DNA from: JADKBO01 sp965230345
Lineage (GTDB): Bacteria; Bacteroidota; Bacteroidia; Chitinophagales; Saprospiraceae
NCBI GenBank assembly: GCA_965230345.1
Contig: CBDDKR010000002.1
Coordinates: 2,666,001 to 2,730,000, forward strand
Direction of reading: 5' to 3'
DNA length: 64,000 nucleotides
Shown here: one piece after another, positions 10,675 to 18,461 of the stretch
Layout: the number at the start of each line of letters is the position of its first letter
Position numbering within the stretch: position 1 is the stretch's first letter
Program-made: the position numbers and the translations under genes
Notes under the pieces: generated by a model
What the model was told of the DNA's origin: nothing
Databases searched by the model: none
What the model saw: only the letters and a program-made list of their open reading frames with translations

Positions 10675-10702
10675 AAAGGGGAGCTAGAAGGCTCCCTTTT
10701 TT
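10675..10702 (+). terminator. Rho-independent terminator of the OmpA/TSP3 gene
   Basis: GGGAGC-type stem (AAAGGGGAGC / GCTCCCTTTT with one bulged G) around a TAGAAG loop, followed by six T. It also faces the 3' end of the convergent lipid-kinase gene, so it may work in both directions. Confidence 0.85.
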
Positions 10703-10730
10703 GTTTGTGTTGTAACTGGTAAATTGATTT

Positions 10731-11639
10731 CTAAATCTTCCCTTTTAGAGATGGATGTACAATGATTTTTAAAGAATGGGGAATGATGGAATATATGACT
10801 TTGTCGTCTTTTAGTTTTAAACCCTCACCATCGACATGGAGATAGTTTCGCTCCATTAGACTTACCTCAAGTTTTTTTGTTTTTATCGTCTTAATATGTG
10901 GACTTTTATGCAACTTACTGGTTATGAATTTGGGAAGATGAATTAAGTATTTAGGAATACTAGCATGTTCAAGAAGGACAACGTCCAAAAATCCATCGGT
11001 CAATGAAGCCAATGGAGCAATTTTGAAATTGAATCCATACAAGGATGCATTTGCTACTACAATTCCTTTAAAACGACCAACATGACATTGATCATCCGTG
11101 CATATCTCAGCATCGAAAGAATTAAAATTTAGAAGATTTTTAAGACTTGATGAGAGATATTGTTTTAGTCCTCTATGTTTGTTTTTCTTGGTATCATAAG
11201 CAATTCGAGCATCAAATCCAATGCCGGATAAGTTGACAAATGGAATGTCGTTGGCTCTGCAAGAATCAATACGAATCTCGTTTCCTTGTAAAATGAGCTT
11301 TAATGTTTTCTCAAGTTTGTGATGCATTCCAATATGCCGAGCAAAACCGTTACCACTTCCTTTAGAAATAATACCTAAGGCTATATCGGAGTGAATGAGT
11401 TCACCAGCTACTTCATTGATTGTTCCATCTCCACCTACTGCAATTACGAGGTCTGCATTATCTTCGATTGCATGTCGACACAATTCGCTGGCATGTTTTG
11501 GGCCTTGGGTAAAGCAGATGGTTGCGTCAACATTATATGATTTAAAAACAGAACGTATTTTTTTTTGAATTCCTTTTTTCGAGTGTGTTCCAGAAAAAGG
11601 ATTTATTATAATATGAATATTACTATAAGGCGTTCTCAT
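10731..11639 (-). CDS. YegS/diacylglycerol-kinase family lipid kinase
   Basis: The catalytic-domain signature GGDGTINEV, the GSGNGFAR motif and the C-terminal VDGE motif identify an ATP-dependent lipid kinase of the DAGK/YegS/sphingosine-kinase superfamily, acting at the inner membrane. The open frame extends to 11753. I place the start at ATG 11637-11639 (MRTPYSNIHIIINPFSG, 302 residues) because the usual N-terminal strand IHIIINPxSG then lies at the start, and the overlap with the upstream RluA gene falls from 131 to 17 bp. It is probably translationally coupled to that gene. The lipid substrate is unknown. Confidence 0.88.
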   Translation of the reverse strand: MRTPYSNIHIIINPFSGTHSKKGIQKKIRSVFKSYNVDATICFTQGPKHASELCRHAIEDNADLVIAVGGDGTINEVAGELIHSDIALGIISKGSGNGFARHIGMHHKLEKTLKLILQGNEIRIDSCRANDIPFVNLSGIGFDARIAYDTKKNKHRGLKQYLSSSLKNLLNFNSFDAEICTDDQCHVGRFKGIVVANASLYGFNFKIAPLASLTDGFLDVVLLEHASIPKYLIHLPKFITSKLHKSPHIKTIKTKKLEVSLMERNYLHVDGEGLKLKDDKVIYSIIPHSLKIIVHPSLKGKI

Positions 11640-12366
11640 AATTAAGTTCGTCTCCAAAAATTTTTGACAATTGATTATTAAGTGCCTTGAAGTCTTTGGG
11701 AAGTGGTGCTTTAAATTCCATTGGTTCTTCTGTAATTGGATGATTGAACCCAATTAGGTAAGAATGCAAAGTCAATCTATTAATAAAAGGTCTTTCTTCT
11801 TTGCCTTTTGAAAGTCTGTACTTTCTTCCCTTTAATTCTGATAAGAATAAATGGTCTCGGTTACCATATTTGGGATCAATAAATAATGGATGACCTATAT
11901 GTTTCATATGAACCCTTATCTGATGTGTTCTTCCCGTAAATAATTCAATATCTACAAGACTGATATGATTAAACTTCGATAGGGTACGATAGTGTGTTAA
12001 AGAAGGTTTCCCTTTCTTATGAACAACCATTTTACCAGCCACATAAGGAGATTCAGCAATTGGTTCTTCAATGACGCCATGCTCTCCCGGATATCCTTCG
12101 ACAAAGGCGTAGTATTTTTTTTGAACCTTTTTTTGTTCAAATTGCATAGAAAGGACTCGATGGGCTTCTTCCGTTTTGGCAAATACGATACAACCACTAG
12201 TATCTTTATCCAATCTGTGTACGGTCAGAATTTTTTCATATTTTTTTCTCAATTGAGCAAGTAAACTTGGAATATTAAAGGTGAATCGGTCACCGATACT
12301 TAAGATTCCCGGAGGCTTATTAATGACAATGATGTCGTCGTCTTCAAAAAGAATATCTAACTTCAT
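11623..12366 (-). CDS. RluA-family rRNA/tRNA pseudouridine synthase
   Basis: A 247-residue enzyme isomerising uridine to pseudouridine in RNA. It shows the RluA signature HRLDKDTSG (catalytic Asp; about residues 50-58) and the conserved FTGRTHQIRVH motif. There is no N-terminal S4 domain, and the protein opens directly with IVINKPPG, as in short RluA-type members. It lies 4 bp downstream of riboflavin synthase and overlaps the lipid kinase, so the three genes form one minus-strand operon. The exact target nucleotide cannot be read from sequence. Confidence 0.92.
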   Translation of the reverse strand: MKLDILFEDDDIIVINKPPGILSIGDRFTFNIPSLLAQLRKKYEKILTVHRLDKDTSGCIVFAKTEEAHRVLSMQFEQKKVQKKYYAFVEGYPGEHGVIEEPIAESPYVAGKMVVHKKGKPSLTHYRTLSKFNHISLVDIELFTGRTHQIRVHMKHIGHPLFIDPKYGNRDHLFLSELKGRKYRLSKGKEERPFINRLTLHSYLIGFNHPITEEPMEFKAPLPKDFKALNNQLSKIFGDELNYENAL

Positions 12367-12370
12367 AGGA

Positions 12371-12976
12371 TTACTTCATATAGTTTTTGATGTGCTTGGA
12401 AATGTATTTGCCCAAGATGTCAAATTCAATATTAACAAGATCTCCTGGATTTAAGTTTTTGAAACTTGTGTGTTCAAAAGTATATGGAATAATCGCTACT
12501 TTAAAGAAATTTTGATCTTCCTCAGGTTGAATAACAGTTAGGCTTGTTCCATTTATAGCTATACTTCCTTTGTGTACAATTAGGGTTTTGTTGGTTTTAT
12601 CCAATTGAAAAGTGAAATACCAACTACCATCAACTTCTTGAACAGCTGTACATTTTGTAATGCTATCGACATGACCTTGTACAAAATGTCCATCTAATCT
12701 AGTATTAGGTAACATGGCTCTTTCTAAATTTACTATGGTGTCGACCTTCCAATTTTTTAAATTGGTTACATCAAGTGTTTCCTTAATAGCGGTTACAACA
12801 TATGATTGTGTCTCAGGTATGATCTTTACTACGGTTAGACATACTCCATTATGACTAATAGACTGATCTATATAGGTATCTTTGGTAAGTTCTGATTCTA
12901 CTTCAAAATGAATATTATCCCCTTCCCAATTTATACTTTTTATCCTTCCTGTGGATTCTATTATTCCCGTGAACAT
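12371..12976 (-). CDS. ribE: Riboflavin synthase, alpha subunit
   Basis: A 201-residue enzyme that dismutates two 6,7-dimethyl-8-ribityllumazine molecules to riboflavin. It starts with the diagnostic MFTGIIE and has two lumazine-binding repeats (about 1-97 and 98-195); the second carries GHFVQGHVD. It is first in a three-gene minus-strand unit with RluA and the lipid kinase. The other rib genes are not nearby, and I see no FMN riboswitch in the 300 bp upstream. Confidence 0.95.
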   Translation of the reverse strand: MFTGIIESTGRIKSINWEGDNIHFEVESELTKDTYIDQSISHNGVCLTVVKIIPETQSYVVTAIKETLDVTNLKNWKVDTIVNLERAMLPNTRLDGHFVQGHVDSITKCTAVQEVDGSWYFTFQLDKTNKTLIVHKGSIAINGTSLTVIQPEEDQNFFKVAIIPYTFEHTSFKNLNPGDLVNIEFDILGKYISKHIKNYMK

Positions 12977-13289
12977 TGTAATTCTTTGATTAAAAATTAT
13001 AGTATTGCTCTTAATATTTGTAGTAGAAAAGAGCTAATACGCCGCAAATTTATGAAATAATAGCAGCCTGCGTACCCAATAGTCTGAAATTATATGAATG
13101 TCAGGAAAACCTCATTAGGTTTAACTATGGTGAGTGATTTTACTTCAAAGTGCGTATCGAAATAAACAAATGAACTCGCATTATGTTTTATTTCTTTCAG
13201 GACATTTAATTGCTTGAAATTGAATGTCTTTTCAAAATTCTTTATTTTCGCACAAATTTTAAATAAACATAAATTATAAATACTACGAA
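12977..13289. other. Divergent intergenic region ribE/mdh, 313 bp
   Basis: No ORF or RNA gene is apparent. It must contain promoters for both directions. The mdh side has a TTG-N20-TATTTTCG candidate. Confidence 0.5.
13220..13250 (+). promoter_or_regulatory. Putative Bacteroidota promoter of mdh
   Basis: TTG at 13220-13222, a 20-bp spacer and TATTTTCG at 13243-13250. This is one mismatch from TAnnTTTG and lies 40 bp before the mdh ATG. Confidence 0.45.
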
Positions 13290-14222
13290 ATGGCTAAAGT
13301 AACAGTGATCGGTGCCGGTAATGTCGGGGCAACAGTGGCAAATGTATTGGCACATAAAGATATCGTAAATGAAGTTGTTCTTCTTGATATCAAAGGTGAT
13401 TTTGCAAGAGGAAAAGCGTTAGACTCTTGGCAACAAGCACCTATTGATTATTACAGTACAAAAATCACAGGAACAGATGATTATAAAGATACTGCGAATT
13501 CTGATATTGTGGTAATTACAGCTGGAATTCCAAGGAAACCTGGAATGAGTAGAGATGACTTAATTACAACCAATGCGGGGATCGTTGTTTCATGTGTAAA
13601 ATCTATTACGGAACATAGTAATGAACCAATTATTATTATCGTATCAAATCCATTAGATGTAATGACGTATGCTGCTTTTAAAGCTGCTGGTTACAATTCT
13701 AATAAGATTTTTGGAATGGCTGGTATTCTTGACACTGCTAGGTACAGAGCTTTCTTAGCCACTGAATTAAAAGTATCTCCAAAAGATATTCAAGCTGTAT
13801 TGATGGGTGGTCACGGAGACACCATGGTACCACTCCCAAGATATACCACCGTAGCAGGAATTCCTGTAACAGAAATGATAGATGCTGACGTTTTGAATGG
13901 AATAGTAGAAAGAACGAAAAAGGGTGGTGGAGAACTAGTAGGATTAATGGGAACTTCGGCATGGTATGCTCCTGGAGCGGCAGCTGCACAAATGGTTGAA
14001 GCAATTGTTAAAGACGAAAGAAGAATATTCCCAGTTTGTGCTAAGACATCTGGTAAATATGGTATGGATATGTACCTAGGAGTACCAGTACAATTGGGTA
14101 AAAATGGTATAGAAGAAATCATTGAATTACAATTGAATGAAGAAGAGCAGAAAGATTTAGCTACTTCTGCAAGTGCTGTAAAAGGAGTTTTAGATGCTTT
14201 TGAAGACATGAATTTGGTTTAA
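13290..14222 (+). CDS. mdh: Malate dehydrogenase (NAD)
   Basis: A 310-residue TCA-cycle enzyme interconverting malate and oxaloacetate. Its Rossmann motif GAGNVGATVA sits at residues 8-17. It has the substrate-binding Arg in the active-site loop (GIPRKPGMSRDDL), the second Arg in NxxIxxxxxxVSNPLDVMT context, and the catalytic His in MGGHGDTMVP. It belongs to the LDH-like MDH group. It is monocistronic, with its own terminator, and is metabolically linked to sucC and malic enzyme elsewhere in the window. Confidence 0.96.
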   Translation: MAKVTVIGAGNVGATVANVLAHKDIVNEVVLLDIKGDFARGKALDSWQQAPIDYYSTKITGTDDYKDTANSDIVVITAGIPRKPGMSRDDLITTNAGIVVSCVKSITEHSNEPIIIIVSNPLDVMTYAAFKAAGYNSNKIFGMAGILDTARYRAFLATELKVSPKDIQAVLMGGHGDTMVPLPRYTTVAGIPVTEMIDADVLNGIVERTKKGGGELVGLMGTSAWYAPGAAAAQMVEAIVKDERRIFPVCAKTSGKYGMDMYLGVPVQLGKNGIEEIIELQLNEEEQKDLATSASAVKGVLDAFEDMNLV

Positions 14223-14241
14223 TCCAATATTTATACAATAA

Positions 14242-14281
14242 AAAAGGGCTTCTTTCGTCTTGGAGGGAGCTCTTTTCTTTT
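14242..14281 (+). terminator. Rho-independent terminator of mdh
   Basis: An 11-bp stem with two G-U pairs (AAAAGGGCTTC against GGAGCTCTTTT) with a loop of about 12 nt, followed by a T-rich run. It lies 20 bp after the mdh stop. Confidence 0.75.
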
Positions 14282-14303
14282 AAAAATTAACCTAGATTAA
14301 ACG

Positions 14304-14930
14304 ATGTATAAAGCTATTCTTTTAAATTTATTGATGGTAGGATTGATGGTCCAAGTTTCAGCGCAAAAGTCCACCAAAAGAAATGCACATCTAGCCACCT
14401 ACGAAGAGTTGGTTAACCTGAATGAAAATGGAATTCTTGTGATAAGAATAGAGGATTATCATAAGGCCATAATTAAACTTGAAGACCTAGGTAAAATCAG
14501 TCAAGCCGAAATTCAAAAAGACATTGCAGATAAGAATAAGACAGAATTAATATCTGCCTTTGATCAAAACTATACCTTTTCTAAGTATACGTTTTATCAT
14601 GCCAAAGATGCTGATAAATTAATTAAGGAAGGCGATTTTTCTGTGACTTTTGGAGGAAATGCCGACCTTAACAATGCGGACTTGATCAATGTCTATTTAA
14701 CACAATATAATAGACTACATTATACAGGTATGTCTAATGGAAAGGCATTTTATTTCTATAAAATCTTCAACAACAATATTCACGAAATTGGTCACAAATT
14801 TCCTCAAGGAAAAAGAAAACCTTTTTTCAAACGATTATTTTCTCCTGATACTTATGATGAAAAAGTGAAATTTATTAATGGTTATTTAAATGATTATAAG
14901 AATAAATTGGCTTCCAAATTATTGAAGTGA
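14304..14930 (+). CDS. Secreted protein of unknown function
   Basis: A 208-residue protein with a signal peptide (about 1-20, ending VSAQ). I do not recognise a family. The mature part is rich in Lys, Asn and Tyr, with mixed helix/strand character and no cysteines that would suggest a lipobox or disulfides. The last codons (Leu-Lys-stop) fall inside copy A of the intergenic repeat described separately, so the element may have supplied or replaced the original 3' end. Confidence 0.75.
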   Translation: MYKAILLNLLMVGLMVQVSAQKSTKRNAHLATYEELVNLNENGILVIRIEDYHKAIIKLEDLGKISQAEIQKDIADKNKTELISAFDQNYTFSKYTFYHAKDADKLIKEGDFSVTFGGNADLNNADLINVYLTQYNRLHYTGMSNGKAFYFYKIFNNNIHEIGHKFPQGKRKPFFKRLFSPDTYDEKVKFINGYLNDYKNKLASKLLK

Positions 14931-15025
14931 TTTAAAAACTGTGTTCAATAGTGGAATTAACTGCTTGGAAGTTAGATCAATATGATTTTTTTTGCATAGC
15001 CAAAGCTATGGAGATTAATTTACTT
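14921..15025 (+). repeat. Intergenic repeat element, copy A (3'-shortened)
   Basis: About 100 bp nearly identical to copy C at 45731 and similar to copy B at 22111. Shared landmarks in order are GTGATTTAAAAACTGTGTTC, GGAATTAACTGCTTGGAAGT, the stem-loop CATAGC-CAAA-GCTATG, and GAGATTAATTT. It begins within the last codons of the upstream CDS and ends beside the 3' end of the convergent gene, lacking the distal 50 bp seen in copies B and C. Confidence 0.85.
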
Positions 15026-15035
15026 TATTTAGAAA

Positions 15036-15554
15036 TTAAAATCTTCGATGAAGAACAATGTAGAGTTCTTTAATCTCTTCTTCATCGTATAATTGCATAC
15101 CATAATTGTATCCCAGTCCTAAGGAAAGGGACTTAGAAATATTTGCTCTTTGCTCTATTCCTGCTCTCGCTGTCATGAAATCATCATAATTTGTGATGTT
15201 CATGTACCCAGCACCTATATTCAAATGAGTCTCAAATTTACCTTGTCCTAGACTTAGGACAAATATGTCCAATAAGGCTTCTATCCTAAAGGCACTAAAG
15301 TTGGTCTCATAAATCTCAAAATTGCCATCGAATCCTTTAATCCAGTATTCATCTTTACTCTTGGTCATTAACGTCGCGTCAAGTCCTACAGAAAATATAT
15401 TATTGAGGGAGTGTGACATTCCTGCATTTATGCCCATTTGTGAGATTTTTTTGTATTCGTATTGATTTACTCCGATATGGACTTCAGATGCTCTTTGAGC
15501 ATAGCTGATAGAAAAACTTAACAGAACAAAAACTAGAGCTAGAATATTTCTCAT
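15036..15554 (-). CDS. Small outer-membrane beta-barrel-like protein
   Basis: A 172-residue protein with a signal peptide (1-19, ending SYAQ). It is followed by alternating hydrophobic/polar strands typical of an 8-stranded barrel (for example INAGMSHSLNNIFSVGLDATL and LSLGLGYNYGMQL), and it ends in an aromatic residue (HRRF), as outer-membrane barrels commonly do. No specific function can be read. It is monocistronic and convergent with the upstream secreted-protein gene. Confidence 0.7.
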   Translation of the reverse strand: MRNILALVFVLLSFSISYAQRASEVHIGVNQYEYKKISQMGINAGMSHSLNNIFSVGLDATLMTKSKDEYWIKGFDGNFEIYETNFSAFRIEALLDIFVLSLGQGKFETHLNIGAGYMNITNYDDFMTARAGIEQRANISKSLSLGLGYNYGMQLYDEEEIKELYIVLHRRF

Positions 15555-15952
15555 GAATTCTTTTTTAGATTATTAAGATCACTAATTTAAGAAAAAAGAT
15601 GAAGAGATTAAGTTGATATTCGGTTTTTGTGGTGTTGATTTTCATAATGATTCAATTCTCCACAGCAATCTATTTGAACAGTGCAAGGTGTTAAGAAATA
15701 AATAATAAGCTTTAACCCTTCAAATTAGAAACTATCCCAATCATGTTTATTATTTCATAGTAGTACAGAAATTTTCGATTTAAAGTTGTTGATTGATTTG
15801 AAAAGCGAAGTAGAAAGTATGGTTGGATATTCCTATCGTAATAGGAAGTATTATGATTATATGGGGTTAAAAGATAAATTGTCAGGGAGCCGATCATATA
15901 AATCTGATTTTTAACTTTGCGATTAATAATATCCAATGAAACTATTGATTGT
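15555..15952. other. Divergent intergenic region, 398 bp
   Basis: No supported gene is present. A 74-codon minus-strand frame (15712-15936) has biased, low-complexity composition and overlaps the promoter of the next gene, so I leave it out. The only clear signal is the -7 box at 15912-15919. Confidence 0.5.
15912..15919 (+). promoter_or_regulatory. Bacteroidota -7 promoter box TAACTTTG
   Basis: An exact TAnnTTTG match. Transcription would start near 15926. This places the TTG at 15917 inside the promoter and selects ATG 15953 as the start of the downstream membrane-protein gene. Confidence 0.6.
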
Positions 15953-17515
15953 ATGAAACCATCAGATGCGAATTCGGGTAATGAATCCGAGAAGAATACT
16001 CAATCTATCGACTTTAAGGCTTGGCTTGAAAAGCTTCAACAAGAGTCTTGGCAGTTGGAGTTGTTGATTTCTGGATTCGCACTTTATGGAATTTATGCAG
16101 CCAAACCTTTCATCAATGAGCTGAGATTTATTGGGGATAATTTGGAAGGCACACAACGCGCTTTTTTTAGTCTTTTCGGATTGGTCATAGAAGGTGCATG
16201 GATGGTGTTTTTTACCAATTTGATCATTCATGTCGTGCTGAGAGGATTGTGGATTGGTGCAATCGGACTCAGGTATGTATCGGCAGATATTGATTACAAA
16301 GAATTGAAATATTCGGACTACTTTGTCAATTATCTAAAGAAAAAAATTGGAAGTTATGATGATTATATAGGTAGACTGGAGCGTGTTTGTAGTATTATTT
16401 TTGCGTATACTTTTCTGCTGGTAATGCTATTTTTATCCTTGATTTTGTTTATTGGTCAAATTGGCTTTTTAAACAATATCATCATGAAAGTTTCGCATAA
16501 TGAAATGATGGTTGGGCTAAGTACAATTATCTATTTTTCTTTGGGGATGATTGTGTTTTTCGATTTTATTACACTAGGAATGCTGAAAACAATCAATGAG
16601 GGCAGAATCCAACGCATTTACATGTACATATATCGGTATTTTTCTTGGACGACGCTTTCATTTCTATATCGACCTTTATTGTACAATTTTATAGACAATT
16701 CTTACACGAAAAAGTTGTTTTATTTTTCAGTTCCATATTTATTCCTGATGCTTTCTGGAGAAGGAATGTTCAAGATACACCCTCATCCTTATGTCGAGTC
16801 ATACGCTGAACTTCGAGAAGACGGATTAATTATAGAGGATAGGTATTATGATGATTTACGAATTGATAAGCTCAATGAGTTTCCTAATGAAGAACGAAGA
16901 ACCCAGAGATCAAAGTTGCCTGAAGTGACGCTTTCCAACTTTAATCACACAACGAACAGTTTTTCATATTTTGTCCGTATTCGAAATAATATGGACGAAT
17001 TGATCAATCATAAATTTGGGTTGCATCCAAAGGTAAAGAAAGGACTTAATATAGCTTGGTTTGGATTGGATAAAACCAAGGATCCAAGATTGGAGATTCT
17101 AGAAGATACCATGAGTCAGGACTACTCAAAACTATTTAAAGAATATCGAAAACTGAGAAACGATGACCGTAAGGGAAAAGAAATATCTGAGACCAGATTT
17201 AAAACCCTAAAGGACTCTTTAAATTATATTAGAACGACGAAGAAAAAACTTATTGATGATTATGAATCTAAGTACAAGACTAAGGTTTTCGATGCATACA
17301 AAAGTACATTCACGGCTAAAATAGATGGAATCGAACTTGATAAAAAGTCTTGTTATTACTTTACCCATTCCAATTATGGGGAAATAGGATTAAAATGCTT
17401 CTACAATCTGGATTCATTGAAAGCGGGAATGCATACTTTTGAATTTGAGAAAGAATATTTAGAGTCTGACACTATAGATGTAGAAATAACTGTACTACCT
17501 TTTTTGGTGGAATAG
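15953..17515 (+). CDS. Polytopic membrane protein with large extracytoplasmic C-terminal region, unknown function
   Basis: A 520-residue protein from ATG 15953. The frame also opens at a TTG at 15917, but that lies in the promoter box. About five hydrophobic segments occupy the first 290 residues (around WQLELLISGFALYGIYAA, AFFSLFGLVIEGAWMVFF, SIIFAYTFLLVMLFLSLIL, LSTIIYFSLGMIVFF and FYFSVPYLFLMLSG). They are followed by a soluble region of about 230 residues rich in Lys, Asp and Tyr. I do not recognise the family. The stop is 2 bp from the stop of the convergent DUF4249 gene. Confidence 0.78.
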   Translation: MKPSDANSGNESEKNTQSIDFKAWLEKLQQESWQLELLISGFALYGIYAAKPFINELRFIGDNLEGTQRAFFSLFGLVIEGAWMVFFTNLIIHVVLRGLWIGAIGLRYVSADIDYKELKYSDYFVNYLKKKIGSYDDYIGRLERVCSIIFAYTFLLVMLFLSLILFIGQIGFLNNIIMKVSHNEMMVGLSTIIYFSLGMIVFFDFITLGMLKTINEGRIQRIYMYIYRYFSWTTLSFLYRPLLYNFIDNSYTKKLFYFSVPYLFLMLSGEGMFKIHPHPYVESYAELREDGLIIEDRYYDDLRIDKLNEFPNEERRTQRSKLPEVTLSNFNHTTNSFSYFVRIRNNMDELINHKFGLHPKVKKGLNIAWFGLDKTKDPRLEILEDTMSQDYSKLFKEYRKLRNDDRKGKEISETRFKTLKDSLNYIRTTKKKLIDDYESKYKTKVFDAYKSTFTAKIDGIELDKKSCYYFTHSNYGEIGLKCFYNLDSLKAGMHTFEFEKEYLESDTIDVEITVLPFLVE

Positions 17516-17517
17516 AG

Positions 17518-18459
17518 TTATTTTGGTGGACAGTACAATTTATAAGTACTGGAAGAATATCCTCCCCAAATTCCTAGAGCACCATTTAGATTTCCAGTAA
17601 TACGTGTATAACTGGAAAATGGACCATTGTTATTGGATGAAAAATCTCGTGTATTCCAAAAATCAAAGTGTGCCTTGTCTATGTTCATCCATTTGATTTC
17701 TACACTGTCACCTCTTGTATAAAGTCCGAATGTGTTGAAATCGATATCATCTTCAGGATATTCTGCTTTATTCAATGGAAATTCAAAATCTTGTCCATCA
17801 AAGAATATATCATTAGTTGTACTTTGAAATGGAGCAACAAGTCTTCTATCTCCTGTTGCAGTCAAGTATCGATAGTAATCTTCACCTTCTTTATCCGCAA
17901 TGGAAACCATAAGCTGAGCTAAACTGTCATTGGGTTCTCCTGGAGGATCTTCCCAAATTAGGTCAAATAATGGATTGTGCCTTACGATACTTGTAGTTCC
18001 AGTTATTTCATGATCACCGATTGTAATGGATAAATCATAAGTCCTCCCAATTTCTCTAGTTACATTATCAAAAATGTCTACATAAACACAAATATTTGAA
18101 GACATATCGTCTATACTTATACCTAAAAAATCTGCAATAGCTTCCTTAATAAAATCAGGCAATGAAGGATCTTGAGTACATAATTTTGTCAATTGAGTGG
18201 TCATTAGTCCATCATATACGAAGACTTCCGCAGTATCTATGAATAAACTTTCAAACGTCGATTGATCTATCTCAGAAATAAATGGGATGCTCTTAGTAAT
18301 AATGACGTATGCCGGTGCAGCATCATTGCCCGCTTCTACAAAGCCTTCGACTACAAATTGTTGGTCCTCTTCAAAAGTATTGGGAACATAAGGTTCTGAA
18401 CAAGATTGGATGAAAATAATGCCTAGAATGGTAATGTATGTATATAATGCGATCTTCAT
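17518..18459 (-). CDS. DUF4249-type surface lipoprotein, partner of the TonB receptor
   Basis: About 313 residues. A lipoprotein signal ends at Cys20 (GIIFIQSC-SEP). It is followed by a beta-rich region beginning FVVEGFVEAG, the pattern of DUF4249 proteins that sit next to TonB-dependent receptors in Bacteroidota. The frame opens 12 bp earlier at ATG 18471, overlapping the receptor's stop. ATG 18459 gives the more typical MKIALYTYI signal start and lies just after that stop. Its role is probably ligand capture at the outer-membrane surface together with the receptor. The substrate is unknown. Confidence 0.82.
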   Translation of the reverse strand: MKIALYTYITILGIIFIQSCSEPYVPNTFEEDQQFVVEGFVEAGNDAAPAYVIITKSIPFISEIDQSTFESLFIDTAEVFVYDGLMTTQLTKLCTQDPSLPDFIKEAIADFLGISIDDMSSNICVYVDIFDNVTREIGRTYDLSITIGDHEITGTTSIVRHNPLFDLIWEDPPGEPNDSLAQLMVSIADKEGEDYYRYLTATGDRRLVAPFQSTTNDIFFDGQDFEFPLNKAEYPEDDIDFNTFGLYTRGDSVEIKWMNIDKAHFDFWNTRDFSSNNNGPFSSYTRITGNLNGALGIWGGYSSSTYKLYCPPK

Positions 18460-18461
18460 CT

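Noticed and set aside
13811..14209. 132-codon antisense frame inside mdh
   Set aside because: It is the mirror of a highly conserved malate dehydrogenase sequence; codon bias explains the openness.
15712..15936. 74-codon minus-strand frame between two divergent genes
   Set aside because: Low-complexity Tyr/Asn/Ile-rich translation, overlap with the promoter of the 15953 gene, and no recognisable domain.
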